Shown piece by piece: positions 53,878-63,285 of a stretch of 64,000 nt of DNA. The notes beneath the pieces are model-generated. The model was not told where the DNA came from. It worked only from the letters and a program-made list of their open reading frames with translations, and did no database searches. Source of the stretch: Paracoccaceae bacterium (GTDB lineage Bacteria > Pseudomonadota > Alphaproteobacteria > Rhodobacterales > Rhodobacteraceae); the NCBI GenBank assembly GCA_020622085.1, contig JAHRYM010000002.1, positions 687,604 through 751,603 on the forward strand, read 5' to 3'. The number at the start of each line of letters is the position of its first letter. Within the stretch, counting starts at the first letter, position 1. The translations under genes and the position numbers were made by a program.

Positions 53878-54867
53878 ATGACATTCACGCGGAAATTCCT
53901 TTGCGCCGCCGCAACGCTGGCGCTGACAACAGGCATTGCCGCCGCCGATCCTGCGATCATCTTCGACCTGGGCGGCAAATTCGACAAATCCTTCAATGAA
54001 GCCGCCTTTGCCGGGGCGCAGCGTTGGGCAGAGGAAACCGGCGGCACCTTCAAGGAACTGGAAATGCAGTCCGAGGCCCAGCGCGAACAGGCGCTGCGTC
54101 GTCTGGCCGAAGCCGGCGCCAACCCGGTGGTGATGACGGGCTTTGCCTTTGGCGACGTGCTGAACAAGGTGGCCCCCGACTTCCCCGACACCAAGTTTGC
54201 GATCATCGACATGGTGGTGGAACAGCCGAACGTCAAATCGGTGGTCTATGCGGAACAGGAAGGTTCCTATCTGGTCGGCATGATGGCGGCGATGGCCTCG
54301 AAGACCGGCACCGTCGGTTTCATCGGCGGCATGGACGTGCCCCTGATCCACAAGTTCGCCTGCGGTTATGTCCAGGGCGTCAAGGCGGCGAACCCAGATG
54401 CCAAGGTGATCCAGAACATGACCGGCACGACGCCCGCCGCCTGGAACGACCCGGTAAAGGGCGCCGAACTGGCCAAGGCGCAAAAGGCGCAGGGCGCAGA
54501 CGTGATCTATGCGGCGGCGGGCGGCACCGGCATCGGCGTGCTGCAGGCGGCGGCGGATGAAGGGATCCTGTCGATCGGCGTCGACAGCAACCAGAACCAC
54601 CTGCATCCGGGCAAGGTTCTGACCTCGATGGTCAAGCGCGTGGATAATACCGTCTACGAAATCTTCAAGGAAGGCGCCGAGATGAAGACCGGCATCCAGG
54701 TCATGGACCTGAAGGCCGGTGGCGTCGGCTATGCGCTGGATGACAACAACAAGGCGCTGATCACCCCCGAAATGCAGAAGGCCGTCGACGAGGCTGCGGC
54801 CAAGATCAGCTCGGGCGAGATCAAGGTTCACGACTATTCGACCGACAACACCTGCCCCGTCAGCTGA
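53878..54867 (+). CDS. BMP-family ABC substrate-binding protein (nucleoside type)
   Basis: A 329-residue periplasmic binding protein of the PnrA/BmpA family. Signal peptide to about GIAAA; DPAIIFDLGGKFDKSFNEAA near the N-terminus and EQEGSYLVGMMAAMASKTGTVGF near 122 mark the family. First gene of a complete importer (binding protein, ATPase, two permeases), 13 bases before the ATPase. Such systems usually import purine nucleosides. Between rimI and this gene, TGACC-ATCC-GGTCA (53729-53742) is a possible operator. Confidence 0.93.
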   Translation: MTFTRKFLCAAATLALTTGIAAADPAIIFDLGGKFDKSFNEAAFAGAQRWAEETGGTFKELEMQSEAQREQALRRLAEAGANPVVMTGFAFGDVLNKVAPDFPDTKFAIIDMVVEQPNVKSVVYAEQEGSYLVGMMAAMASKTGTVGFIGGMDVPLIHKFACGYVQGVKAANPDAKVIQNMTGTTPAAWNDPVKGAELAKAQKAQGADVIYAAAGGTGIGVLQAAADEGILSIGVDSNQNHLHPGKVLTSMVKRVDNTVYEIFKEGAEMKTGIQVMDLKAGGVGYALDDNNKALITPEMQKAVDEAAAKISSGEIKVHDYSTDNTCPVS

Positions 54868-54880
54868 AGGGCGGCGACAG

Positions 54881-56449
54881 ATGCAGGGGGAAACCACGAC
54901 GGGGCGGCAGGAAACTGCCGCTCCGGCGATTGAACTGCGCGGCATTTCCAAGGCCTTCGGCAGCGTCCAGGCCAACAAGGACATTTCCATCAAGGTAGCC
55001 CGTGGCACGATCCACGGCATCATCGGCGAAAACGGCGCTGGCAAGTCCACGCTGATGTCGATCCTCTACGGCTTCTACCGCGCCGACGCGGGTGAAATCC
55101 TGATCCACGGCACGCCCACCCAGATCCCCGACAGCCAGGCCGCGATCCGCGCCGGGATCGGCATGGTCTTCCAGCACTTCAAGCTGGTGAACACCTTCAC
55201 CGTTCTGGAAAACGTCATCCTAGGTGCCGAGGATGGCCCGCTTCTGCGCCCCTCCCTTGCGAAGGCGCGCAAGTTGCTCGGGGATCTGGCGCGGGATTAT
55301 GAACTTGACGTCGATCCGGATGCGCTGGTCGAGGATCTGTCCGTCGGCCATCAGCAGCGGGTCGAGATATTGAAAGCGCTCTACCGTCAGGCCGATATCC
55401 TGATCCTTGATGAACCCACCGGCGTGCTGACCCCGGACGAGGCCGACCACCTGTTCCGCATCCTTCGCGGGCTGAAGGAACAGGGCAAGACCATCATCAT
55501 CATCACCCACAAGCTGCGCGAGATCATGGAGATCACTGACACGGTCAGCGTGATGCGCCGTGGCCAGATGACAGCCACGGTGAAGACGGCGGGGACAAGC
55601 CCCGAAGAACTGGCAGAGCTGATGGTGGGGCGCAAGGTGCTGCTGGACGTGGCCAAAGGGCCCGCGAACCCGGGCCGCACCATCCTTGAGGTCAGGGATC
55701 TGCGGGTGCGCGATGAAAACGGGGTTGAGCGGGTCAAGGGGATCGACCTGCATATCCGTGCCGGGGAAATCCTTGGCATCGCGGGGGTTGCCGGCAATGG
55801 CCAGTCCGAACTGATCAAGGTTCTGGGCGGCATCAAGAAGGGCACGGGCAGCGTGCTTCTGAATGGCGCGCCGCTGGACCTGTCGGGCCGCGCCGCGGAT
55901 GCGGAATCGCGCCGCGAAAAGGGCGTGGCCCATGTGCCCGAGGACCGGCAGCACCTGGGGATGATCCTTGATTTCACGGCCTGGGAAAACCTGGCCTTCG
56001 GCTACCAGGGCGATCCGGCCTATCACCGCAACGGCTTCCTGATGGACAATGACGCGATGATGAAGGATGCGCTGGGCAAGATGGAACGCTTCGATGTGCG
56101 CCCGCCGATCCCGACGCTTCAGGGCAAAAGCTTTTCCGGCGGCAACCAGCAAAAGATCATCCTGGCGCGAGAGCTTGAGCGCAACCCCGACCTGCTCCTG
56201 GTCGGCCAGCCGACGCGGGGCGTGGACATCGGCGCGATCGAGTTCATCCACAAGCGGATCGTCGAATTGCGCGACGCCGGCAAGGCTGTGCTGCTGGTCA
56301 GCGTCGAACTGGACGAGATCCTGAGCATGTCGGACCGCATCGCCGTGATGTTCGACGGCCGCATCATGGGCGAACGCGACCCCGATCAGACCAACGAACG
56401 CGAACTGGGCCTTCTGATGGCCGGCGTAACCAACGAGACCGCAGCATGA
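54881..56449 (+). CDS. ABC importer ATPase, double-domain (BMP system)
   Basis: 522 residues with two ABC domains. Domain 1: GENGAGKSTLMS (Walker A), LSVGHQQRVEILKAL (signature, LSVGHQQ), LILDEPTGVL (Walker B). Domain 2: degenerate Walker A GVAGNGQSELIKVL, signature FSGGNQQKIILAREL, LLLVGQPTRGVDIGA (Walker B replaced). This is usual for RbsA/YufO-like importers. It overlaps the first permease by ATGA. Confidence 0.95.
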   Translation: MQGETTTGRQETAAPAIELRGISKAFGSVQANKDISIKVARGTIHGIIGENGAGKSTLMSILYGFYRADAGEILIHGTPTQIPDSQAAIRAGIGMVFQHFKLVNTFTVLENVILGAEDGPLLRPSLAKARKLLGDLARDYELDVDPDALVEDLSVGHQQRVEILKALYRQADILILDEPTGVLTPDEADHLFRILRGLKEQGKTIIIITHKLREIMEITDTVSVMRRGQMTATVKTAGTSPEELAELMVGRKVLLDVAKGPANPGRTILEVRDLRVRDENGVERVKGIDLHIRAGEILGIAGVAGNGQSELIKVLGGIKKGTGSVLLNGAPLDLSGRAADAESRREKGVAHVPEDRQHLGMILDFTAWENLAFGYQGDPAYHRNGFLMDNDAMMKDALGKMERFDVRPPIPTLQGKSFSGGNQQKIILARELERNPDLLLVGQPTRGVDIGAIEFIHKRIVELRDAGKAVLLVSVELDEILSMSDRIAVMFDGRIMGERDPDQTNERELGLLMAGVTNETAA

Positions 56450-57576
56450 CAAAACTTCCCGTCTGGGCGGACGTGGTTCTGGTTCCGCTGATTTCGCTTC
56501 TCTTAGCGATATTTTTTTCGGGCGTAGTGATCTATCTAATAAGCCCTGACAGCCCGGCCACACTCGAGAACGAGAGCTGGAAAGCTGTTTTAGACGCGGG
56601 CAGGATAGTTGTAGAAGGGTCTATGGGCAGCCCCTATGCTTGGGGCTACACGCTTTATTATGCGACCAGCTTCATCTTCACCGGGCTTGCGGTGACGGTG
56701 GCCTTCCATGCCGCGATGTTCAACATCGGCGGCGAAGGTCAGGCGCAGCTGGGCGGCCTGGGCGTGGCGCTGGCCTGCCTGTTCATCCCCTGGCCGCACT
56801 GGTCTCTGGCGCTTCTGGGGGCCGGTGTGGGGGCGGCGCTGTTCGGCGCGGCCTGGGCGGCGATCCCGGCATGGATGCAGGCGAAGCGTGGCAGCCATAT
56901 CGTCATCACCACGATCATGTTCAACTACATCGGCGCGGCGCTGATCATCTACCTTCTGGTCTATGTCCTGCGGCCCGTGGGCCAGATGGACCCGGCCACC
57001 GCGAACTTCCCGCCCGCAACACACCTGCCGACCCTCCATGAAATTCCGGGCCTGAACCTGATCTTCACCAAGAAGGTGCCCGCCAACGTCTCGCTCTTCG
57101 TGGCGCTGGTTGCCTGCTATCTGGTCTGGGTGCTGTTGTGGCGCACGCAGCTTGGCTATGAAATCCGTGCCTTCGGCAAGTCGCCCGAGGCCGCGAAATA
57201 TGCCGGTATCTCGGGCACCAGGATCATCATGGTCTCGATGCTGATCTCGGGGGGGCTTTCCGGCCTCATGTCGATCAACAACGTCATGGGGGAAAGCGGG
57301 CGACTGTTGCAGAACTCGTCCGAAGGGGCGGGCTTCATCGGCATCGCGGTCGCGCTGATGGGGCGCAACCACCCGCTGGGGGTGCTGCTGGCGGCGATCC
57401 TCTTCGGGTTCCTTTATCAAGGCGGGGCCGAGCTGGGGTTGTGGACATCCATCCCGATCGAGCTGCGGACCGTGGTGCAGGGGCTGGTGATCCTGTTCAC
57501 CGGCGCGCTGGACCAGATGGTGCGGATGATGCTGGGGCTGGTCTTCCGCCCGGCGCGAAAGCCGGAGGCTGCGTGA
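56446..57576 (+). CDS. ABC importer permease 1 (BMP system)
   Basis: A 376-residue permease of the YufP/BmpC type with about nine membrane helices and the family segment HAAMFNIGGEGQAQLGGLGV. Codons about 20-60 (56503-56640) are full of codons rare in this GC-rich DNA: TTA twice, ATA several times, CTA and GTA. The flanking coding sequence is not like that. The encoded piece is the first periplasmic loop. It ends in TGATG shared with permease 2. Confidence 0.93.
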   Translation: MTKLPVWADVVLVPLISLLLAIFFSGVVIYLISPDSPATLENESWKAVLDAGRIVVEGSMGSPYAWGYTLYYATSFIFTGLAVTVAFHAAMFNIGGEGQAQLGGLGVALACLFIPWPHWSLALLGAGVGAALFGAAWAAIPAWMQAKRGSHIVITTIMFNYIGAALIIYLLVYVLRPVGQMDPATANFPPATHLPTLHEIPGLNLIFTKKVPANVSLFVALVACYLVWVLLWRTQLGYEIRAFGKSPEAAKYAGISGTRIIMVSMLISGGLSGLMSINNVMGESGRLLQNSSEGAGFIGIAVALMGRNHPLGVLLAAILFGFLYQGGAELGLWTSIPIELRTVVQGLVILFTGALDQMVRMMLGLVFRPARKPEAA

Positions 57577-58544
57577 TGGATTACGCGACGCTTCTGCAGA
57601 TCCTTGACAGCACGTTGCGGCTGGCCACGCCCCTGCTGCTGGCCTGCCTCGCCGGGCTTTATTCGGAACGCTCGGGCATCTTCGACATCGGGCTGGAAGG
57701 CAAGATGCTGGTGGCGGCAATGGCCACCGGGGCAGTGGCCTTTTACTCGGGCAATGTCTGGATCGGGGCGCTGGCGGGGATCGGCGCGTCGATGATCCTG
57801 GCACTGGTGCATGGGCTGGCCTCGATCACCTTCCGCGGCAACCAGCTGATTTCCGGCGTGGCGCTGAACTTCGTGGCTTCGGGCATCACGGTGCTGATCG
57901 CGCAGGCGATGTTCGGGCAAGGCGGGCGGACGCCACCGCTGGATGGCGCGGCCCGCTTCAACCCGATCACGTTACCCTTCGCCGACAGCCTGGCCAGTGT
58001 GCCGTTCGTCGGCCCTCTCTACCGCGAGGTCATTTCGGGCCATACCGCGCTGGTCTATGTGGCGCTGGCTGCGGTGCCGCTGACCTGGTGGCTGCTTTAC
58101 CGCACGCGCTACGGCCTGCGGCTGCGGGCGGTCGGGGAAAACCCGGCCTCGGTAGACACGGCCGGGGTTTCGGTCACCCGGCTGCGCTATTCGGCGGTGG
58201 CGATCACCGGGATCCTGTGCGGGCTGGCGGGCGCCTATATGGCGGCCGGACTGCAAGCCGGTTTCGGGCGGGAAATGACGGCGGGGCGAGGCTACATTGC
58301 GCTGGCGGCGCTGATCTTTGCGAACTGGCTGCCATGGCGGGCGCTTGGGGCGACCATGCTGTTCGGCTTCCTGCAAGCACTTGCGCTGCGGCCTGACGTG
58401 ATCGAGCGCACGATCCACGTCTCGATCCCGGTGCCGGCGCTGGATGCGATGCCTTATGTGCTGACGATCATCGTCCTTTTCGGCTTTGTGGGCAAACCGC
58501 AGCCGCCGCGCGCAGGCGGAGAACCCTACATCAAGGAGCGCTGA
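57576..58544 (+). CDS. ABC importer permease 2 (BMP system)
   Basis: A 322-residue permease of the YufQ/BmpD type, with the conserved LLACLAGLYSERSGIFDIGL and EGKMLVAAMATGAVAFYSGN, and a late motif VGENPASVDTAGVSVTRLRY. The start ATG at 57576 overlaps the previous stop. It completes the four-gene importer. The 185 bases after it contain no recognised gene. Confidence 0.93.
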   Translation: MDYATLLQILDSTLRLATPLLLACLAGLYSERSGIFDIGLEGKMLVAAMATGAVAFYSGNVWIGALAGIGASMILALVHGLASITFRGNQLISGVALNFVASGITVLIAQAMFGQGGRTPPLDGAARFNPITLPFADSLASVPFVGPLYREVISGHTALVYVALAAVPLTWWLLYRTRYGLRLRAVGENPASVDTAGVSVTRLRYSAVAITGILCGLAGAYMAAGLQAGFGREMTAGRGYIALAALIFANWLPWRALGATMLFGFLQALALRPDVIERTIHVSIPVPALDAMPYVLTIIVLFGFVGKPQPPRAGGEPYIKER

Positions 58545-58729
58545 GGGATACCGGTCACCCGATGCCCCATTCGCGCCTGCCTCGGGCAAGCGGCGCGATG
58601 AGTGCGACAAAGCTGGAACATTTCGCAAGACAATGGCTCACGTCCCTGCGATAAGCTGCGCATCGGTTTGACTTCGCCCGCAAGCCCGCGCAAGGCTTGA
58701 GGAATAGTCATCCACCGGCGCCCCCACCC

Positions 58730-59644
58730 ATGCAGATCTACCTCCCCATAGCCGAGGTGTCGGTCAACATCTTCCTTCTGGTCGGCCTTGGCGGAATTGT
58801 CGGGCTGCTTTCGGGGTTGTTCGGCGTCGGCGGCGGCTTCCTGATCACGCCGCTTCTGATGTTCGTCGGCGTGCCGCCCGGTGTGGCGGTGGCCACCGGC
58901 GCGAACCAGGTCGTTGCCTCATCGGTGTCTGGCGTTCTGGCACACATGCGCCGGAAGGGCGTCGATTTCCGCATGGGAACCGTTCTTCTGGTTGGTGGTC
59001 TGGCCGGATCGGCAGGCGGTATCTGGCTCTTCAACCTGCTGTCGCGCATGGGCCAGATCGACCTTGTGATCCAGTTGTCCTACGTGGTGATGCTGGGGTC
59101 GATCGGGCTTTTGATGATGCAGGAAAGCCTGCGCGCCATTAACCGCGCGCGCCGCAACTCCGCGCAGTCGCATCGCCGCCAGCACAGCTGGGTCCACGGC
59201 GGGCCGATGAAGATCAAGTTCCGCGCCTCCGGGCTTTATATCTCGGTCATTCCGCCCTTGCTGGTGGGCTTTGGCGTGGGCGTCATGTCGGCGATCATGG
59301 GGGTCGGCGGCGGCTTCGTCATGGTGCCCGCGATGATCTACCTGCTGGGCATGCCCGGAAAGGTCGTCATCGGAACCTCGCTGTTCCAGATCTGCTTCGT
59401 CTCGGCATTCACCACCTACATGCATGCGGTCACGAACCAGTCCGTCGACATGGTGCTGGCCGTCATCCTGATCCTGGGCGGGGTGATCGGCGCGCAGATC
59501 GGCACCCGCATCGGCGCCCGGCTCAAGGCCGAGCAGATGCGCATCCTTCTTGCCTCGCTGGTGCTTGTCGTTGCCGTCAAGCTGACGCTCGATCTGCTGA
59601 TCGAGCCGTCAGAGCTTTACTCGCTGGCCTGGGGTCGTCGATGA
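58730..59644 (+). CDS. TSUP-family (TauE/SafE) membrane transporter
   Basis: A 304-residue permease with two copies of the TSUP repeat: GLLSGLFGVGGGFLITPLLM and VMSAIMGVGGGFVMVPAMIY. About eight helices. The family exports sulfite, sulfonates or related anions. The ATG at 58730 is chosen; a TTG 11 codons upstream is unlikely. It shares ATGA with a TIGR02186 gene, a recurrent pairing in Rhodobacteraceae. Confidence 0.9.
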   Translation: MQIYLPIAEVSVNIFLLVGLGGIVGLLSGLFGVGGGFLITPLLMFVGVPPGVAVATGANQVVASSVSGVLAHMRRKGVDFRMGTVLLVGGLAGSAGGIWLFNLLSRMGQIDLVIQLSYVVMLGSIGLLMMQESLRAINRARRNSAQSHRRQHSWVHGGPMKIKFRASGLYISVIPPLLVGFGVGVMSAIMGVGGGFVMVPAMIYLLGMPGKVVIGTSLFQICFVSAFTTYMHAVTNQSVDMVLAVILILGGVIGAQIGTRIGARLKAEQMRILLASLVLVVAVKLTLDLLIEPSELYSLAWGRR

Positions 59645-60411
59645 CACGGGTCCTGGCCATCCTTGCGCTGATGCTGTCGCTGATGGCAGGCCCCGTGCGC
59701 GCCGCCGAAGAAATCGTCGCGGGTCTCAGCCAGAACCGGATATCGATCACCGCACAATTCAACGGCTCTCAGATCCTGATCTATGGCGCCGTCAAGCGCA
59801 ACGAGCCCGAACCGCAAACCGCGCCGCTGAAGATCATCGTGTCGCTTGAAGGGCCGTCGCTGCCGGTGACGGTGCGCCGCAAGGTCAAGACAGGGGGCAT
59901 CTGGATCAACCGCGACAAGGTCGAGGTCGACAGCGCGCCTACCTATTACGCGGTGGCCACCAGCGCGCCGATCGGCACGATCATCAGCCATACCGAAGAC
60001 CTGCGCCGACGCATCACCATCCCCACCGCAATCCGATCGGTCGGCGCCTCCGGAACGGTGACGGATTCGGGTGCCTTTTCCGAGGCACTGATCCGGTTGC
60101 GGACCCGGGATGGCCTCTACAAGCTGTCCGAGGGCGCGGTCGACATCGTAAAGGACACGCTGTTTCGCGCCACCTTCGACTTGCCCGCGAACCTGGTCGA
60201 GGGCAACTACCGCGTTCGCATCCTGCTTTACCGCGACAAGGTGCTGCTTGACGAAGCAACCGAAACCATCTTCGTCCGCCGCGTCGGGCTGGAACGCTGG
60301 CTGGCCAATACCGCCGAACAGCAATCGGAATTCTACGGTGTCCTGTCGCTGCTGATCGCAGGCTTCGCGGGCTGGGCGGCGGCGGCAATCTTCCGCTTCA
60401 TCCGCAGCTGA
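59641..60411 (+). CDS. TIGR02186-type envelope protein
   Basis: A 256-residue protein with signal peptide (MTRVLAILALMLSLMAGPVR), a beta-rich periplasmic domain (AEEIVAGLSQNRISITAQFN) and a single C-terminal membrane anchor (VLSLLIAGFAGWAAAAIFRF). It belongs to an uncharacterised alphaproteobacterial family found after TauE-type permeases. It is probably an accessory periplasmic subunit of that permease. Confidence 0.85.
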   Translation: MTRVLAILALMLSLMAGPVRAAEEIVAGLSQNRISITAQFNGSQILIYGAVKRNEPEPQTAPLKIIVSLEGPSLPVTVRRKVKTGGIWINRDKVEVDSAPTYYAVATSAPIGTIISHTEDLRRRITIPTAIRSVGASGTVTDSGAFSEALIRLRTRDGLYKLSEGAVDIVKDTLFRATFDLPANLVEGNYRVRILLYRDKVLLDEATETIFVRRVGLERWLANTAEQQSEFYGVLSLLIAGFAGWAAAAIFRFIRS

Positions 60412-60413
60412 TC

Positions 60414-61148
60414 TCACCCCCGCCCGACGAGCGGCATGGTCGTGGCCATCACGGTCATGTCCAGCACATTGGCCGCAGCCGGCATCCCGGCCATCAGCAT
60501 CACCGCATCGACGACGTCCGCCATCGGCATCATCGGCTCGGCGCGGATGCTGCCATCGGCCTGTGTCACGCCCCGGCCGATCTGGTCGGAAAGATCGGAC
60601 TGCACATTGCCGATATCGATCTGTCCGCAGGCGATGCCGAAGGGTCGCCCGTCCAGCGCAAGCTGGCGGGTCAATCCCTTCACGCCGTGCTTGGTCACCG
60701 TATAGCACACCGCCCCCGGCCGTGGCGCCCGCGCAGCCACGGAACCGTTGTTGATGATCCGGCCGCCCCGGGGATCCTGCCGACGCATCCGGGCAAAGGC
60801 CGCGCGGGCGCAAAAGAACATGCCCGACAGGTTGACCGACACGGCGCGCAACCAGTCCTCGGTCGTCGTCTCGTCGATCAGGCCCGGTCGGGGAAAGACA
60901 CCGGCGTTGTTGAACAGAAGGTCGATCCGGCCGAACCTCGCCACCGCAAGATCGAAGGCCGCTTCAACCGCCGCCGGGTCCGACACATCGCAACCCAGTG
61001 CCTGCGCGCCGGCATGGTCCGCGCAGAATTCCGCCAGCCGATCGGTTCGCCGCGCCAGCGCGACGATCGACCAGCCGTCCGACAGCAACCGCTCTGCCAC
61101 CGCCCGGCCGATACCGCTGCTTGCCCCTGTAACGACGGCAACAGGCAT
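60414..61148 (-). CDS. Short-chain dehydrogenase/reductase
   Basis: A 244-residue classical SDR: VVTGASSGIGRAVAERLLSD (cofactor site), LFNNAGVFPRPG, NNGSVAARAPRPGAVCYTVTKHGVKGL with catalytic Ser and Tyr-x3-Lys (YTVTK). ALARRTDRL after the Rossmann suggests NADP preference. The substrate is unknown. The start overlaps the AsnC-like gene as TGATG. Confidence 0.88.
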   Translation of the reverse strand: MPVAVVTGASSGIGRAVAERLLSDGWSIVALARRTDRLAEFCADHAGAQALGCDVSDPAAVEAAFDLAVARFGRIDLLFNNAGVFPRPGLIDETTTEDWLRAVSVNLSGMFFCARAAFARMRRQDPRGGRIINNGSVAARAPRPGAVCYTVTKHGVKGLTRQLALDGRPFGIACGQIDIGNVQSDLSDQIGRGVTQADGSIRAEPMMPMADVVDAVMLMAGMPAAANVLDMTVMATTMPLVGRG

Positions 61149-61384
61149 CAGAATGCCTTGAAGGTCATGGTGGTCAGTGTGCGGCTGATCCCGGCGATGT
61201 CGAACAGCCTTTCGTTCAGCCAATGGCCGACGTCTTCCTCGTCGGGAATGTAGACCTTGGCGATCAGATCATATTCGCCGCTGGTGGAATAAAGTTCGCT
61301 CACCACCTCGCGGTCATAGATCGCATCGGCGACCTCATAGGTCTTGCCGGGATGGCAGCGGAACTGGACAAATACGCAACGCAT
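61148..61384 (-). CDS. Stand-alone AsnC/Lrp ligand-binding (RAM) domain protein
   Basis: 78 residues, only the alpha-beta RAM domain of Lrp/AsnC proteins (VFVQFRCHPGKTYEVADAIY, STSGEYDLIAKVYIPDEEDV, GISRTLTTMTF) with no DNA-binding part. Such proteins bind amino acids or other Lrp proteins. Translationally coupled to the SDR. Confidence 0.9.
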   Translation of the reverse strand: MRCVFVQFRCHPGKTYEVADAIYDREVVSELYSTSGEYDLIAKVYIPDEEDVGHWLNERLFDIAGISRTLTTMTFKAF

Positions 61385-61463
61385 GGCTCATTCCTCCGTC
61401 TGGACCAAAGGCCAGCACCTGCCGCCACCAGGCAAAAGCGCGAACCGGGTTTTGCTCTTGGGT

Positions 61464-61485
61464 TTCTTCTTTGCCCAAATACTCA
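61464..61485. repeat. 22-bp repeated 3' motif, copy 2
   Basis: Identical to 35301-35322 (core CTTCTTTGCCCAAATACTC). On the minus strand it begins about 16 bases after the helicase stop, the same position and orientation relative to a minus-strand stop as copy 1. Confidence 0.7.
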
Positions 61486-61500
61486 TTCTTGCCACTCTCC

Positions 61501-63030
61501 TCACAAGACCTCGTCGGGGGCAAGGCTCAACGGCGCCGCCCCCTTCGGCAGGTCATCGGTGCCCAAGGGTTCCGTCGGCCGTGCCAGCCGGTTGCGGACC
61601 ACCCAGAACAACCGGGTCTGCGCACGGGTGATGGCGACATAGGCCAGCCGCTTCCACAACGCCACGCCGGCCTCGGTCCGTCCCATGCGGGCGGCAACGA
61701 ACAGGTCGGGGGCGAAGACCTGGACGTTTTCCCACTGGCTGCCCTGCGCCTTGTGGATCGTCACCGCCGCCCCGTGCAGGAAGGCCGCGCCCATCCGTGC
61801 GGCATAGGGAATGAAGGGTTCTTCCTCGTCGGGCAGTTCGATCTTGATGATCGAGGCGGCCGAGATGTTGGGATCGAGCGCCCCCACGACATGCAGCCGT
61901 GAAAAGCCCGGCTTGCGGCCCGGTCCCATGTAGATCACCTGCGCGCCCTTGATCAGGCCACGCGCCTCAAGGTCGTTGCGCTTGTTGCGGTGCTTGAGCG
62001 GCAGTTCGATCCCGTCGCAGATCAGCGGCTCGCCGGGCAGAAGCTCATCCGGCGGGGCGCCGTAGGCCGCGCGAAAGGCCTGGATCAGCCGGATACGGGT
62101 CTGGTTGCGCCAGACCAGCACGGGCGACCTTGCCATCATCCCGGCCTCGACCCGTTCGGCCCAGATGACGCGGTCATCGCGGCGGGCGGCATCGCGGACC
62201 ATTTCCTCGAATGTCTCGAACTCCAGCGCCGGGTCGCCCAGCGCATGGGCCAGATCAAGGATCGGGCTGTCGGCTTCCTGCCGGTGGACGCGGTGCAGCT
62301 CCAGACGCTGCTTCGCGGGCAGCCGGTCAAAGACCATTTCCCCCGACTGGCCCACGGGCGCAAGCTGCGCCGGATCGCCGAACAGCACCAGCGTCGGGAA
62401 TATTTCACCAAGGTCGTCGAACTGCCGCTGGTCCAGCATCGAGCTTTCATCGACAAAGCCGATGTCGAGCGGGTCTTCCCGCCGTTTCCAGCCCTTGATG
62501 AAGTCGCTGCCGCGCAGGCCCGCCGCCGCCAGTGCGCCGGGGACGGATTTCACCTGATCGTAAAAGGCCTTCGCGCGATCCAGCGCGATGTCGGCCAGTC
62601 CCTCGATCACGGGGCGGTCGCCCGTGCCGGCCAGCCATTCGGCGATGCGTTCATATTCGGGGTCATAGACGGGGGTATAAAGGATACGGTGGATCGTCGT
62701 TGCCGGAACGCCCCGTCCGCGAAGCACGCTTGCGGCCTTGTTCGTGGGCGCAAGGATGGCCAGCGTCCTGCGGTCCTTGCGGCGCTTGCCTTCATAGTCG
62801 CCAGAAACCGTCTCGACCCCGGCTTCGGTCAGCGCCCTGGACAGTTCCGCCAGAAGGACGGTCTTGCCCGAACCGGCCTTGCCCAACACCGCCAGCATCC
62901 TCGCCTTGCCACCGGCATCCGGGGTCAGCGTCCCTTCAAGCAGGTCGACACCCGCGCCGCGCAAGAGATCGGCAATGCGATCCCAGGCTTCGGCCTGGTC
63001 CTCCGAGAAAGTGATCGCTGGCAAGGACAT
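61501..63030 (-). CDS. RecD-like superfamily-1 DNA helicase
   Basis: A 509-residue SF1 helicase without a RecBC partner nearby: Walker A VLGKAGSGKTVLLAEL (near 50), FVDESSMLDQRQFDDLGEIF (Walker B), LVLFGDPAQLAPVGQSGEMV (motif III), LHGAAVTIHKAQGSQWENVQ (motif V) and YVAITRAQTRLFWV (motif VI). This is the RecD2-like/UvrD-C type common in Rhodobacteraceae. It probably unwinds DNA in repair. Confidence 0.9.
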   Translation of the reverse strand: MSLPAITFSEDQAEAWDRIADLLRGAGVDLLEGTLTPDAGGKARMLAVLGKAGSGKTVLLAELSRALTEAGVETVSGDYEGKRRKDRRTLAILAPTNKAASVLRGRGVPATTIHRILYTPVYDPEYERIAEWLAGTGDRPVIEGLADIALDRAKAFYDQVKSVPGALAAAGLRGSDFIKGWKRREDPLDIGFVDESSMLDQRQFDDLGEIFPTLVLFGDPAQLAPVGQSGEMVFDRLPAKQRLELHRVHRQEADSPILDLAHALGDPALEFETFEEMVRDAARRDDRVIWAERVEAGMMARSPVLVWRNQTRIRLIQAFRAAYGAPPDELLPGEPLICDGIELPLKHRNKRNDLEARGLIKGAQVIYMGPGRKPGFSRLHVVGALDPNISAASIIKIELPDEEEPFIPYAARMGAAFLHGAAVTIHKAQGSQWENVQVFAPDLFVAARMGRTEAGVALWKRLAYVAITRAQTRLFWVVRNRLARPTEPLGTDDLPKGAAPLSLAPDEVL

Positions 63031-63078
63031 GTGCGCGACCCTAATGGCGGCGGCCCGACCTTTCCAGAGGCGATCGTG

Positions 63079-63285
63079 TCAGGATGCCGGCCAATCGCTG
63101 CGGTCGAGGGTTCCGGCGGTGGCATCTTCAGGGCGCAACGGGCCGGAGCGCGCCAGTTCGGCGGCAGCGAGCGCCAGCGTCTGGTCAAGATGCTGCGCCA
63201 GATCCGGCATGTCGTTCTGGCGCGCAAAGCCCTGAAGATCGGTCAGGACGTCGATGATCCAATGCTGTGGCATTCCGCCGGCCAT
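63079..63285 (-). CDS. Small hypothetical helical protein
   Basis: 68 residues beginning MAGGMPQHWIIDVLTDLQGF and continuing ARQNDMPDLAQHLDQTLALA; two amphipathic helices, acidic C-terminus. AGGGG lies just before the ATG at 63283-63285; the ATG at 63273 is an alternative. No function recognised. It follows ccr on the same strand. Confidence 0.65.
   Translation of the reverse strand: MAGGMPQHWIIDVLTDLQGFARQNDMPDLAQHLDQTLALAAAELARSGPLRPEDATAGTLDRSDWPAS

Noticed and set aside
58545-58729. tRNA or riboswitch in the gap after the BMP importer
   Set aside because: No cloverleaf or known riboswitch core could be found by eye; likewise no tRNA or rRNA gene was recognised anywhere in the window.
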